Below are positions 27,392 to 35,991 of a stretch of DNA of 64,000 bases, one piece after another. Made by a program: the position numbers and the translations under genes. Source of the DNA: Anaerovibrio lipolyticus DSM 3074 (GTDB lineage Bacteria > Bacillota > Negativicutes > Selenomonadales > Selenomonadaceae); the NCBI RefSeq assembly GCF_900141865.1, contig NZ_FQYW01000005.1, forward strand, positions 124,001 to 188,000, given 5' to 3'. Numbering within the stretch: the stretch's first letter is position 1; every line of letters starts with the position of its first letter. The notes below the pieces were generated by a model, which worked only from the letters and a program-made list of their open reading frames with translations, was not told where the DNA came from and did no database searches.

Positions 27392-28108
27392 TTAGCGAAC
27401 TTCACCGGTGAGACGCTTCAGAATCTCCTTGTATGCATCCTCAACATTACCAAGGTCACGACGGAAGCGGTCCTTGTCCAGCTTCTCCTTGGTTACGGAA
27501 TCCCAGAAGCGGCAATTATCAGGAGAAATCTCATCAGCCAGGATAATCTTACCATCCTTATCACGGCCAAATTCCAGCTTAAAGTCAATGAGGTCAATGT
27601 TCTTGGTCTTAAGGTAATCAACCATAATCTTGTTAATCTTCAATGCCTGGGCCTCAATCTCGTCCAGCTCCTCTGCAGAAGCCAGCTTGCAGGCCAGTAC
27701 ATGATAACGATTAACCATTGGGTCACCTAAATCATCATTCTTATAGCAAAGCTCAATAACAGGCATGGACATAGGAGTACCCTCCTCCAGGCCAAGACGC
27801 TTAGCCAGGCTGCCAGCAGCCACATTACGGATAATAACCTCCAGTGGAACGATATCCAGCTTCTTAATCAATACGTTACGGTCATCCATAACCTCAATAA
27901 CGTGATTGCTGATACCCTCTTTTGCTAACAAATCAAAGAAGAACATGGTAATCTTGTTGTTCATGATACCCTTATCCACAATTGTACCCTTCTTTGCACC
28001 ATTACCGGCTGTAGCATCATCCTTGTAGTAGCAAATCAGCTGGTCTGGATTCTCAGTTGCGTACAAAATCTTTGCTTTGCCTTCGTAGATTGCGTTCTTC
28101 TTTTCCAT
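27392..28108 (-). CDS. purC: SAICAR synthetase
   Basis: A 238-residue ATP-dependent ligase joining aspartate to CAIR. YEGKAKILYATE at the N-terminus, RNVAAGSLAKR, and LIDFKLEFGRDKDGKIILADEISPD are typical. It is 41 bp upstream of purF and 60 bp downstream of purE. Confidence 0.97.
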   Translation of the reverse strand: MEKKNAIYEGKAKILYATENPDQLICYYKDDATAGNGAKKGTIVDKGIMNNKITMFFFDLLAKEGISNHVIEVMDDRNVLIKKLDIVPLEVIIRNVAAGSLAKRLGLEEGTPMSMPVIELCYKNDDLGDPMVNRYHVLACKLASAEELDEIEAQALKINKIMVDYLKTKNIDLIDFKLEFGRDKDGKIILADEISPDNCRFWDSVTKEKLDKDRFRRDLGNVEDAYKEILKRLTGEVR

Positions 28109-28168
28109 TGTTTAAATAACCTCCAATTAAATAAACCTAAAAAATAATTCTATATGTAAAGTAAAGGA

Positions 28169-28663
28169 TTAGTCCTTGTTAAGCTGCTGCTCAACACGCT
28201 TTGCCTTTGCTTCAACATCGGAAACCATTTTTTCCCTGTACTTTATCAGCTTTTCCTTAATGTCCTTATCGGAGAGAGCGAAAATTTCTGCAATAAAAAT
28301 GGCGGCGTTCTTTGCTCCGTTAATTGACATAGTAGCTACAGGTATGCCAGAAGGCATCTGAACTGTACTAAGCAATGCATCCATGCCGTTTAATGAAGTA
28401 GCATTTATAGGTACTCCAATAACTGGCAGGGTGGTATAACTCGCAATAACGCCACCTAAATGGGCTGCAGCACCAGCTGCTGATATGAATGCTCCTACAC
28501 CTCGCTCAGGTGCAGTAGTCACTATTTCTTTAACCTTTGCCGGGGTACGGTGGGCTGACGCCACGACAACCTCTGCCTCAATGCCAAACTGCTTCAAAAG
28601 GTCATATCCCGGCTTTAAAACTGGCCAATCTGAATCGCTCCCCATAATAATGGATGCTTTCAT
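28169..28663 (-). CDS. purE: N5-carboxyaminoimidazole ribonucleotide mutase
   Basis: A 164-residue class I PurE with GSDSDWPVL (8-16), VVASAHRTP and GVPINATSLNGMDALLS. No purK is present here, so the cell either encodes it elsewhere or relies on high CO2. First gene of the purine operon; AGAGGAG precedes the ATG. I see no purine riboswitch in the 66 bp between the upstream terminator and the start. Confidence 0.96.
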   Translation of the reverse strand: MKASIIMGSDSDWPVLKPGYDLLKQFGIEAEVVVASAHRTPAKVKEIVTTAPERGVGAFISAAGAAAHLGGVIASYTTLPVIGVPINATSLNGMDALLSTVQMPSGIPVATMSINGAKNAAIFIAEIFALSDKDIKEKLIKYREKMVSDVEAKAKRVEQQLNKD

Positions 28664-28729
28664 TTAGTTCTCAACTCCTCTGTTAAAATAAATATGACAG
28701 ACGATAACTTACTCATACAATATATCATC

Positions 28730-28786
28730 AAAAATAAAACACTGTCAACGAAAAGGGAGCCTTTATCCCCCCTGTTAACAGTGTTT
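28730..28786 (-). terminator. Terminator upstream of purE
   Basis: On the minus strand AAACACTGT pairs with ACAGTGTTT around a smaller hairpin, followed by TTTTATTTTTG. It ends the gene at 28810-29136 and insulates the purine operon. Confidence 0.8.
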
Positions 28787-28809
28787 GAATTAATTCAAAT
28801 TGATTGGTA

Positions 28810-29136
28810 TTAACAAGCCGCTTTTATAAGTGTCTTTTCGGACACAATTGTGCTTAAATAATAATCGGTTACATGATATTCACGTTCATGACTACCAGCA
28901 GAAATAGTTCTTGCTGCCTTAAAATCGTTCAGGTCAGGAACTACGTTATGACCCTCGGCATTATAGATGGCAATAACGGTATCATGAACCATATCCATGA
29001 ATACGACCCTGTCTGCTCCCAGGCCGCTACGAAAAGCTGCCAGCTTACAAACAGTATCACCGTTCATCAGGGATTCATTGTAGTCCAGTACCAAGTATTT
29101 CAGGTTATTTATATCTAAGCCATATACAATCTGCAT
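28810..29136 (-). CDS. Small DapF-like protein, possibly inactive
   Basis: A 108-residue cytosolic protein. Its pattern LKYLVLDYNES ... LAAFRSGLGADRVVFM ... TVIAIYNAEGHNV follows the N-terminal half of diaminopimelate epimerase (NDFVVIDN, GIGADG, FNADGSE), but the catalytic cysteine segment MCGNG is replaced by VVPDLND and the C-terminal half is missing. I infer a remote, catalytically dead relative or a mini-domain. The ATG at 29136 has AAGGAGG at the normal distance. It has its own terminator and is divergent from an AraC-type gene. Confidence 0.6.
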   Translation of the reverse strand: MQIVYGLDINNLKYLVLDYNESLMNGDTVCKLAAFRSGLGADRVVFMDMVHDTVIAIYNAEGHNVVPDLNDFKAARTISAGSHEREYHVTDYYLSTIVSEKTLIKAAC

Positions 29137-29166
29137 GGTCATTACCTCCTTACCTTTGATGGTTTT

Positions 29167-29172
29167 ATTATA
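29167..29172 (-). promoter_or_regulatory. Extended -10 box for the DapF-like gene
   Basis: On the minus strand TGTTATAAT forms an extended -10 element, 31 bp before the start codon. No good -35 box is visible. Confidence 0.5.
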
Positions 29173-29203
29173 ACAGGCACATTTTACATAAAATATGAAA
29201 TTA

Positions 29204-29234
29204 TTGCTATTTATATTGCAAAAAGTGCTATAAT
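29204..29234 (+). promoter_or_regulatory. Probable promoter of the AraC-type regulator
   Basis: TTGCTA (29204-29209) and a perfect TATAAT (29229-29234) with a long 19-bp spacer, 38 bp before the ATG. The spacing is not ideal. Confidence 0.45.
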
Positions 29235-29271
29235 ATAATAAAGCAATACTATCAAACTATGAGGTACTATT

Positions 29272-30126
29272 ATGAATACTTATAAAAAAAAGGGCTTCTT
29301 GCACCAGCATTTTCGTATCTTTCACCTAAAAGATACCGCCATGAAGGAGATCCCCTTTCATTATCACGATTTTCATAAAATCATCATTTTTATAGACGGC
29401 GAAGGCCAATATATAATCGAGGGGAAAAACTATCCCTTGGAGCCCAGGGACATACTCTTTGTCAGTGCCGGCGAAATCCACCGCCCCGTTACCTATCCCG
29501 GCAAGCTATATGAACGTATTGTTATCTACGTTTCCCAGGACTTTCTCACCCACTGGCAAAATGAGCAATGGAATGAGGGAGAAGTTGATCTTTCCAGCTG
29601 CTTTCTGCGAGCCAAGGAAAGCTCCAGTGTAATGCACATGCCAAAGGGCACCGAGCATGATTTGCTTTTTCACATGAAAAAAATTGAAAAGGTGGACAAG
29701 GGACAGGGCTTTGCCAATGAGCTGTACACAGAAATTCTTTTTATTGAATTTATGATATTGCTGAACCGTGCCCTTATGACAAATCAACTGGAAAAGCTCC
29801 ATGAGGCCACCTACGACCCCAAGGTCCAGCTGGTGCTGGAATACATCAATTCCCATCTGGAGGAGGACCTTACTGTAGACTTACTTTCTGATACTGTCTT
29901 TGTCAGTAAGTATCATCTGATGCGAAAATTCAAGGCCGAAACTGGCTACAGCGTCCACCAGTATATCTCCAGCAAGCGGCTTCTTTTAGCCAAGGAGCTT
30001 CTAAGCACCACCTCCGCCCCCATTACTGATATATGTTTTCAATGCGGATTCAAGGACTATTCCACCTTCTCACGGGAATTCAAAAAGCAATTCAAGGTAT
30101 CCGCCAGAGAATACCGAAAGAACTAA
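29272..30126 (+). CDS. AraC-family transcriptional regulator
   Basis: A 284-residue protein with an N-terminal cupin sensor (about 20-110; HYHDFHKIIIFIDGEGQY, PGKLYERIVIYV) and a C-terminal double helix-turn-helix domain (about 185-283; HLEEDLTVDLLSDTVFVSKYHLMRKFK, then CGFKDYSTFSREFKKQF). It would bind a small ligand and DNA; neither can be named. It faces the DapF-like gene across a 135-bp shared promoter region, the most likely local target. A GAGG ribosome site precedes the ATG. Confidence 0.92.
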   Translation: MNTYKKKGFLHQHFRIFHLKDTAMKEIPFHYHDFHKIIIFIDGEGQYIIEGKNYPLEPRDILFVSAGEIHRPVTYPGKLYERIVIYVSQDFLTHWQNEQWNEGEVDLSSCFLRAKESSSVMHMPKGTEHDLLFHMKKIEKVDKGQGFANELYTEILFIEFMILLNRALMTNQLEKLHEATYDPKVQLVLEYINSHLEEDLTVDLLSDTVFVSKYHLMRKFKAETGYSVHQYISSKRLLLAKELLSTTSAPITDICFQCGFKDYSTFSREFKKQFKVSAREYRKN

Positions 30127-30138
30127 AATAAGTATCAT

Positions 30139-30192
30139 AAAAAAGTCCTATGACTCATGCAGCTGCTCCTGCATTTATCATAGGACTTTTTT
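30139..30192. terminator. Bidirectional terminator between the AraC and chemoreceptor genes
   Basis: AAAAAGTCCTATGA and TCATAGGACTTTTT arms with an inner ATGCAG/CTGCAT hairpin. It serves the two convergent genes. Confidence 0.92.
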
Positions 30193-30207
30193 GATTAAAA
30201 TGGATAA

Positions 30208-32304
30208 TTATTTATTCAATCTGAAATTGCTGACTGCCTCCCGCAGGCTCTCGGCAATAGTCGACTGCTGCTGACTTATACCACTTACATCTCTTACAGA
30301 ATCGGATACTTCATCCACCGCATCGGTAATCTGTACGGTAAGAGCGGCTGTTGACTGGGCCGAATTAGCAATCTGGGCTATAGCCTTATTGACCTGCTCC
30401 ATGGTATCATTGACATTTCCACTGGTTTCAGCAATCTTTTGGGAAACGGCACGGAAGGTTTCCGCATCAGTTCCATATTGCTTAGCCACCTTGGTAAACT
30501 CAATATATTGAGGTGCTACAGTTTCGTTAAGGAAGGTCAAAATATCTCCGGCATCACTGGAAAGGGTTGCAACGGCACTCTGAACTGCACTTATATTCTG
30601 CTGAATCTCCTCTACAGTATCAGCCGTCTCCTTGGCCAGCTTACCAATTTCCATCGCAACTACCGTAAATCCACGTCCGGACTCGCCTGCACTGGCTGCC
30701 TCAATAGATGCATTCAAAGAAAGAAGATTTATCTGCTTTGCTATACCGGAAATAGTAGCCGCCATTGATCCGACCTGCTCCACAGTTCTTGACTGCTCGA
30801 TTGATTCTGCCAGCTTGGTGCTAAATTCCTTGGCCAGCTTTTCAGCTGACAGACTGGCCTCTGTTGAGTTTTTCTCCACTTCCTTTGCTCTGGTACGAAT
30901 TTCCTCAGCCTGTTTCAGGCTATTGGTTGCCTCACCAAGCAATACATGAGCCGCCTGACTTACGCTGTCTACCGAAGCATTGACCTCCTCTGTTGCCGAG
31001 CTGGCACTCATCATGGCCTCATTTATGGATGTCATTTTATTCTGAATTGTATCCATACGCTCTGTCAGCATTTCAGCGGATGCTCCCAGCGTGCGGCTGG
31101 ACTCATTCATACTGCCGGAATGCTCAGAAATGGTATTAATGACCTTCTTGGTCTGACGGTACATTCGATTGATGGCATTTCCCAAATGCCCAATTTCATC
31201 ATTAGCTTTTGCGATAACCTCAGGGCGAGCATAATCTCCATCGGCCAAATCCTCAGCAAATTTCTTGTCTACACCAATTCTCGTCGCATAACCAGAAACA
31301 GTACGATAGGCCGCAAGCATAAGCAATACCAGCACTACTACTGCAATCCCTGCCAAAGTAAATAACAGTTTATATGCTTCGGAATACAAATCACTCTTGG
31401 AAATAACCACACCAAGATGCCAGTTAATATCTGGTATAGTCTGATAATAAACGATCATGGTATCACCATTTTCGTTTTCAAACTGGGTATTGCCATCCTG
31501 CGTTGCAGAAACCATCTGCTTCATGGCGGCAGCCATGGAAGCATTTGACTCCTCGGTAGCTTTTGTCTCCCCGTTCAGCTTTGCTTCATCAACACCGGCA
31601 ATATAAGTACCATCATCCGAGGTCAGTATCGCATATCCCTTGCCGTTAATATGTATTCCCTTAACCATCTCAGAAATGGAGGCCAGAGAAATATCAAGAG
31701 TTACGTTACCAACATATTTACCTGCATCTCCCTCGGAATACATAGGTGAGGAGTAAGTCACCATCATAATTTTGGCCGCTGAATCATAATACGGCTCAGT
31801 AAGGGCCGCATCACCATGCTTGGCAGCCTTGCCCAGCTTATACCAATCCGTTGGAATGTAGTCTCCACTTTCCTTGACATAATCATAGGAAACCTTTAAA
31901 TTGCCATTCTCCCGGAAAACAAACGGACATACATACATATCCGATGGGCGATAAGCAAATGGTTCAAACCATACACCGCCACCATTGGCCAGTTCCTCAT
32001 CCTTCAGAGTATTTACCAAATCATTGGCCATTTCCTCCTGGGATTCCTTTAAATAATCGAATTCCATGGAAGCAGCCATATTCTCACTAATAAGCTTCAT
32101 GCGACTGAGCCTTGACTGAATATCAATGGCATTGGCCTTAATAGTCTGGTGCGTACTTTGTTCTGTCAATTCAGAAATATTGCCATAGGAATTATATCCC
32201 GCCAAGGCTGTAATGATGATAAGTCCTATTACAATAGGCGGAAGCAATGAAAGGCACATTTTCAACTTAACACTACGGTATTTACCGGAATATTCATCTT
32301 GCAT
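30208..32304 (-). CDS. Methyl-accepting chemotaxis protein
   Basis: A 698-residue receptor. Membrane span 1 (about 13-31) and span 2 (about 314-335) bracket an extracellular double-Cache sensor (WFEPF near 108, TEPYYDSA and VTYSSPMYS near 165-180). A HAMP segment follows, then a long coiled-coil signalling domain. The hairpin tip reads ISGIAKQINLLSLNASIEAA and SGRGFTVVAMEIGKLAKET. No CheR-tethering pentapeptide is seen at the end. The ligand is unknown. No chemotaxis neighbours lie in the window. Confidence 0.95.
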   Translation of the reverse strand: MQDEYSGKYRSVKLKMCLSLLPPIVIGLIIITALAGYNSYGNISELTEQSTHQTIKANAIDIQSRLSRMKLISENMAASMEFDYLKESQEEMANDLVNTLKDEELANGGGVWFEPFAYRPSDMYVCPFVFRENGNLKVSYDYVKESGDYIPTDWYKLGKAAKHGDAALTEPYYDSAAKIMMVTYSSPMYSEGDAGKYVGNVTLDISLASISEMVKGIHINGKGYAILTSDDGTYIAGVDEAKLNGETKATEESNASMAAAMKQMVSATQDGNTQFENENGDTMIVYYQTIPDINWHLGVVISKSDLYSEAYKLLFTLAGIAVVVLVLLMLAAYRTVSGYATRIGVDKKFAEDLADGDYARPEVIAKANDEIGHLGNAINRMYRQTKKVINTISEHSGSMNESSRTLGASAEMLTERMDTIQNKMTSINEAMMSASSATEEVNASVDSVSQAAHVLLGEATNSLKQAEEIRTRAKEVEKNSTEASLSAEKLAKEFSTKLAESIEQSRTVEQVGSMAATISGIAKQINLLSLNASIEAASAGESGRGFTVVAMEIGKLAKETADTVEEIQQNISAVQSAVATLSSDAGDILTFLNETVAPQYIEFTKVAKQYGTDAETFRAVSQKIAETSGNVNDTMEQVNKAIAQIANSAQSTAALTVQITDAVDEVSDSVRDVSGISQQQSTIAESLREAVSNFRLNK

Positions 32305-32443
32305 AATACCACCCCTTTTTATATAGTTCTAAATTATCTATTCGACAATAATTACTTTTTTCCTACCCTATCGCTAAGTTTTTTTATTTTAGTTTTCTTT
32401 CCCAGCCTAAAAGATAAATGGGCGAACTAAAACCTCATCACAC

Positions 32444-32488
32444 TAAAAAATCCCATGACCAATAATAATTTTATGGTCACGGGATTTT
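32444..32488 (-). terminator. Terminator after htpG
   Basis: On the minus strand AAAATCCCGTGACCA pairs with TGGTCATGGGATTTT, followed by TTAG. The gap 32305-32542 otherwise holds only the chemoreceptor promoter region. Confidence 0.88.
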
Positions 32489-32542
32489 CACCTGAACTAA
32501 ATTATTGAATTATACACGAGGTTGATGACATACTAATCATCA

Positions 32543-34501
32543 TTATTTTGCCATCAATTCAGCAATCTTATTGGCAAAGTCCACTGGGTTCTCTGGCATT
32601 ATGCCCTCAATGATAAGGGCCTGAGTGTACAGCAGATCACAGTAATCCTTGAAGTCCTGACTATCCTTGCCGGCAGAGTGCAGCCCCTGCAGACGGGTAA
32701 ACAGAGCATGATGCGGATTAATCTCCAAAATACGCTTAGCCTTGAACATATGGTTATCCATAGCCGCAAAGGTATGCTCCATGGACAGGGATGGTCCCTG
32801 GGCATCTGCCACAAGACATACGGCACTGGATTTCAGACGGGCAGAGATTTTAACCTCAGCCACCTTGTCAGCCAGAGCCTCCTTGATATCCTTAATAAGG
32901 TCATCATTGGTCTTGGCCAGCTCCTCAGTTTCCTTCTTAACCTCCTGGGACTCAGCATCATCCAAATCCAAGTCACCACGGCTGATGGACTGGAATTCCT
33001 TATCAGCATAGGTACGAATAGCCTCAATAGCGAATTCATCCACTGGATCAAGGAGATAGAGAACCTCAAGTCCCTTTTCCTTCAAAAGCTCCATCTGAGG
33101 CAGCTTTTCAATGGTTGCCTGATCGGTACCAGTAGCATAATAAATCTTCTTCTGGCTTTCTGGCATACGCTCAACATATTCCTTCAGGGAAACATTCTTG
33201 CCATCCTTTGAGGATACAAAGAGCAGCAGCTCCTTCAGCTTATTGATTATATCATTGCCGGTAAACATGCTGTTATAGATACCAATCTTTAAGGACTTGC
33301 CAAACTCAGCCCAGAACTTCTCGTAGCCCTCACGGTCCTTGCTGAGCTTTCTTTCCAGCGACTTCAAAATAGTCTTTTCCATGTTCTTGCCGATGGTCTT
33401 AAGCTCACGGCTCTGCTGCAAAAGCTCACGGGAAATATTCAAAGATAAATCAGGAGAATCCACCAAGCCCTTTACAAAGCCAAGATAATCCGGCAATAAG
33501 TCCTTGCATTTATCCATGATGAATACGTGACGGGAATAAAGCTGAATGCCTGGCTCATAGTCAGTGTGATACAGGTTAAATGGTGCCTTGGCTGGAATAT
33601 ACAGGAGAGAAGTATACTCAACAGTTCCCTCGGCCTTATTATGGAATACCTCCATTGGCTCCTCCCACTCATGGAATTGGGTCTTCAGGAACTTGCTGTA
33701 TTCTTCCTTGGAGATATCAGACTTGTTCTTGGTCCACAGTGGCTGCATGGAATTAAGAGTACGAACCTCGGTCTTCTTAATCTTCTCAGCACCTTCAATT
33801 TCCTTGCCCTCTTCATCACGAGGAGTTTCCTCTGTTTCAAAGTTCATCTTGATAGGATAACGGACATAATCGGAATACTTCTTTACCAAATTCTGAATAT
33901 TCCAGTTGTCAGTGAAGTTTTCCTCAGCACTATCGCCATAGAAATCCTTGCCCAAGGTAATTGTAATGGTGGTACCGCGGGTTTCCTTTTCGCATTCCTC
34001 CATGGTGTAAGAACCATCACCTGTGGATTCCCAACGAACAGCCTCCTTCTCCCCGGCCTTGCGGGTCACTACAGTAACCTTCTCTGCCACCATAAATGCG
34101 GAATAGAAGCCAACACCAAACTGGCCAATGAGATTATCACTGATATCAGCATTGCCGGCATTTTCCTTTTCCTTCTTAAGCTGCTCCAAAAAGGCCTTGG
34201 TGCCGGATTTTGCAATAGTACCAAGGTTCTCCACAATTTCTTCCTTGTTCATGCCAATACCATTATCAGAGATGGTAAGAGTATGGCTGTCCTTGTCAGG
34301 GATAAGGAAAATCTCATAATCTTCATTGCCCTCAAGAATGCTCTTATCGGTAAGGGAAGCAAAGTGCAGCTTATCGATGGCATCAGAGGCATTGGAAATC
34401 AGCTCACGAAGGAATATTTCGTGATTTGTATAGATGCTGTGAATCATCAGATTAAGCAGCTGTTTTGTTTCCGCTTGAAATTCATGGGTTTCTTTTGCCA
34501 T
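32543..34501 (-). CDS. htpG: Chaperone HtpG (Hsp90)
   Basis: A 652-residue cytosolic Hsp90 ATPase. The N-domain ATP site shows ELISNASDAIDKL (about 34-46), TISDNGIGMNKEE and GQFGVGFYSAFMVA; the middle domain has SLNISRELLQQ; the C-terminal dimer domain is complete. Monocistronic, under a strong promoter and a perfect CIRCE operator. AAAGGAG lies before the ATG. Confidence 0.97.
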   Translation of the reverse strand: MAKETHEFQAETKQLLNLMIHSIYTNHEIFLRELISNASDAIDKLHFASLTDKSILEGNEDYEIFLIPDKDSHTLTISDNGIGMNKEEIVENLGTIAKSGTKAFLEQLKKEKENAGNADISDNLIGQFGVGFYSAFMVAEKVTVVTRKAGEKEAVRWESTGDGSYTMEECEKETRGTTITITLGKDFYGDSAEENFTDNWNIQNLVKKYSDYVRYPIKMNFETEETPRDEEGKEIEGAEKIKKTEVRTLNSMQPLWTKNKSDISKEEYSKFLKTQFHEWEEPMEVFHNKAEGTVEYTSLLYIPAKAPFNLYHTDYEPGIQLYSRHVFIMDKCKDLLPDYLGFVKGLVDSPDLSLNISRELLQQSRELKTIGKNMEKTILKSLERKLSKDREGYEKFWAEFGKSLKIGIYNSMFTGNDIINKLKELLLFVSSKDGKNVSLKEYVERMPESQKKIYYATGTDQATIEKLPQMELLKEKGLEVLYLLDPVDEFAIEAIRTYADKEFQSISRGDLDLDDAESQEVKKETEELAKTNDDLIKDIKEALADKVAEVKISARLKSSAVCLVADAQGPSLSMEHTFAAMDNHMFKAKRILEINPHHALFTRLQGLHSAGKDSQDFKDYCDLLYTQALIIEGIMPENPVDFANKIAELMAK

Positions 34502-34541
34502 TATAAAGACTCCTTTATGTAAATATAATAATTGATAATTT

Positions 34542-34568
34542 TTAGCACTCCCAATGTGTGAGTGCTAA
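34542..34568 (-). promoter_or_regulatory. htpG: CIRCE operator (HrcA binding site) of htpG
   Basis: TTAGCACTC, nine bases, GAGTGCTAA: a perfect match to the CIRCE inverted repeat. It starts a few bases downstream of the expected transcription start and 41 bp before the htpG ATG, as is typical for HrcA-repressed genes. Confidence 0.97.
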
Positions 34569-34580
34569 CTCACAACTGAT

Positions 34581-34609
34581 ATAATACATCAAAAAGTCAA
34601 TAATGTCAA
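34581..34609 (-). promoter_or_regulatory. htpG: Sigma-A promoter of htpG
   Basis: TTGACA (34604-34609), 17-bp spacer, TATTAT (34581-34586) on the minus strand, directly upstream of the CIRCE operator. Confidence 0.85.
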
Positions 34610-34624
34610 AAATATACTTCACAC

Positions 34625-34662
34625 ATAAAAAAAGAACCTGCACTTCATCAGTACAGGCTCTG
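34625..34662 (-). terminator. Terminator of the exported-protein gene upstream of htpG
   Basis: AGAGCCTGTAC pairs with GTGCAGGTTCT on the minus strand and is followed by TTTTTTAT. Confidence 0.88.
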
Positions 34663-34677
34663 TCATTTAGACTAAAA

Positions 34678-35412
34678 TTAGTTTTTCTTTTTCTTTGGCA
34701 GCTTGGACAGCTCAAGGAACTGCTGATACTCAGAGGTTGGCCACTGCTTGAAGGTGGTGAGGGCCGCATTGTAGGTTGCCACACCTGGCATGGTAATCTC
34801 AGGGTTATCAATCAAAGAAATCATGAAATGACCGCCAAACTCACCAGGCATATAGGTCTTTACCATCTGGCTCTCAGCCTTTATGGTTTCAAGGTTACCG
34901 TCGCCCTTGGCATCCACCTTCAGCTCTTTAGGAGTATAACCATAGATACCAAAGGTATTTTCAGCCACCTCTACCACACGGGTATTTACGAGAATGTATT
35001 TATCGGAAAATTTATCCAGAATAGCCTTACGCTCTGCATCACTGGCAGTACCGGCATTTGCAGGAATATCAGCGTCCTCGTAGGCATTGATAAGAACTAC
35101 CCATGCCTTTTTAATATCATTGATGTCACCTTCAAAAATCAGTACATCTCCCTTGGCCTCCTCATCAAAGAAGCTGGCTGGGACCACATTAGGCGTGGTT
35201 GGACACATAATAGTGTAACCGAAACGGGTGCTGGTATACTTGTATGGAAGACTTACCTGAACCACGTTGTCACCATTGGCCTCTGTTGCAGCTGTCTGAC
35301 CTGCCGGTGCAGCAGCATTCTCCGCAGAAACGGAAGACATAGCTGGTACCATGAGGAAGGCACCCATAACAGCAGCCATAAATCCCTTAATTAACGCATT
35401 TTTTATTTTCAT
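34678..35412 (-). CDS. Exported protein of unknown function
   Basis: A 244-residue protein with a signal peptide (about 1-31, ending SSVSAEN) and an Ala/Thr-rich linker. The mature part contains YKYTSTRFGYTIMCPTTPNVV, a hydrophobic strand VLIFEGDINDIKKAWVVLINAY and a Lys-rich C-terminus KLPKKKKN. I do not recognise the family; similar short exported proteins appear to be lineage-specific. The ATG at 35412 has GGGGG upstream. Monocistronic with its own terminator. Confidence 0.75.
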   Translation of the reverse strand: MKIKNALIKGFMAAVMGAFLMVPAMSSVSAENAAAPAGQTAATEANGDNVVQVSLPYKYTSTRFGYTIMCPTTPNVVPASFFDEEAKGDVLIFEGDINDIKKAWVVLINAYEDADIPANAGTASDAERKAILDKFSDKYILVNTRVVEVAENTFGIYGYTPKELKVDAKGDGNLETIKAESQMVKTYMPGEFGGHFMISLIDNPEITMPGVATYNAALTTFKQWPTSEYQQFLELSKLPKKKKN

Positions 35413-35513
35413 TATTATTCCCCCACAATTCAATAATATTTGAATTTCACTATGGCTATTCTAATGGACTTTTTTGAAAAAATAGTGAAAACCATATTAA
35501 ATAACCATTAAAA

Positions 35514-35981
35514 TCATCTAATATATTTTATCAGCATTGTCAAGGCTTTGTCAGTAGTTTGTTTTTTTATCTCGCTGCGACTGCCCTTAAAGAGGTTTTT
35601 GGTTACGATTACACCCTTGGGTCCGGCAATGGAAATATACACCAGCCCCACCGGTTTCTCCACGCTGCCTCCACCAGGACCTGCAATTCCGGTAATTCCC
35701 ACACCGATATCAGCACCGATTCTCCCCCTGACACCACCAGACATTTCTTTGGCTGTCTGCTCACTTACTGCCCCAAACTGTTTCAAGGTTTCTTCCTTCA
35801 CGCCCAGATGAGACATTTTAACCTCGTTTGTATAGGAAACAATGGAGCCCAAGACATAGGCTGAACTTCCAGCCACGTCTGTCAGGCGACTGGTTAATAA
35901 TCCACCAGTACATGATTCAGCACAGGCTATAGTCTGACTGGAATCCAGCAACAGCTTGCCCGCTTCCTCTTCCAATAACAT
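35514..35981 (-). CDS. pncC: Nicotinamide-nucleotide amidase (CinA C-terminal domain)
   Basis: A 155-residue stand-alone PncC that deamidates NMN to nicotinic acid mononucleotide in pyridine-nucleotide salvage. It matches the CinA C-terminal domain: IACAESCTGGLLTSRLTDVAGSS, SYTNEVKMSHLGV, and GITGIAGPGGGSVEKPVGLVY. The CinA N-terminal pyrophosphatase domain is absent. It starts 10 bp after the rimO stop. Confidence 0.92.
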   Translation of the reverse strand: MLLEEEAGKLLLDSSQTIACAESCTGGLLTSRLTDVAGSSAYVLGSIVSYTNEVKMSHLGVKEETLKQFGAVSEQTAKEMSGGVRGRIGADIGVGITGIAGPGGGSVEKPVGLVYISIAGPKGVIVTKNLFKGSRSEIKKQTTDKALTMLIKYIR

Positions 35982-35991
35982 GATTATCGCC

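Noticed and set aside
28664-28729. Purine riboswitch upstream of purE
   Set aside because: Only 66 bp lie between the preceding terminator and purE, too short for the three-way junction, and no matching core is seen.
33527-34522. 331-residue open frame on the plus strand across htpG
   Set aside because: Antisense shadow of a conserved chaperone gene.
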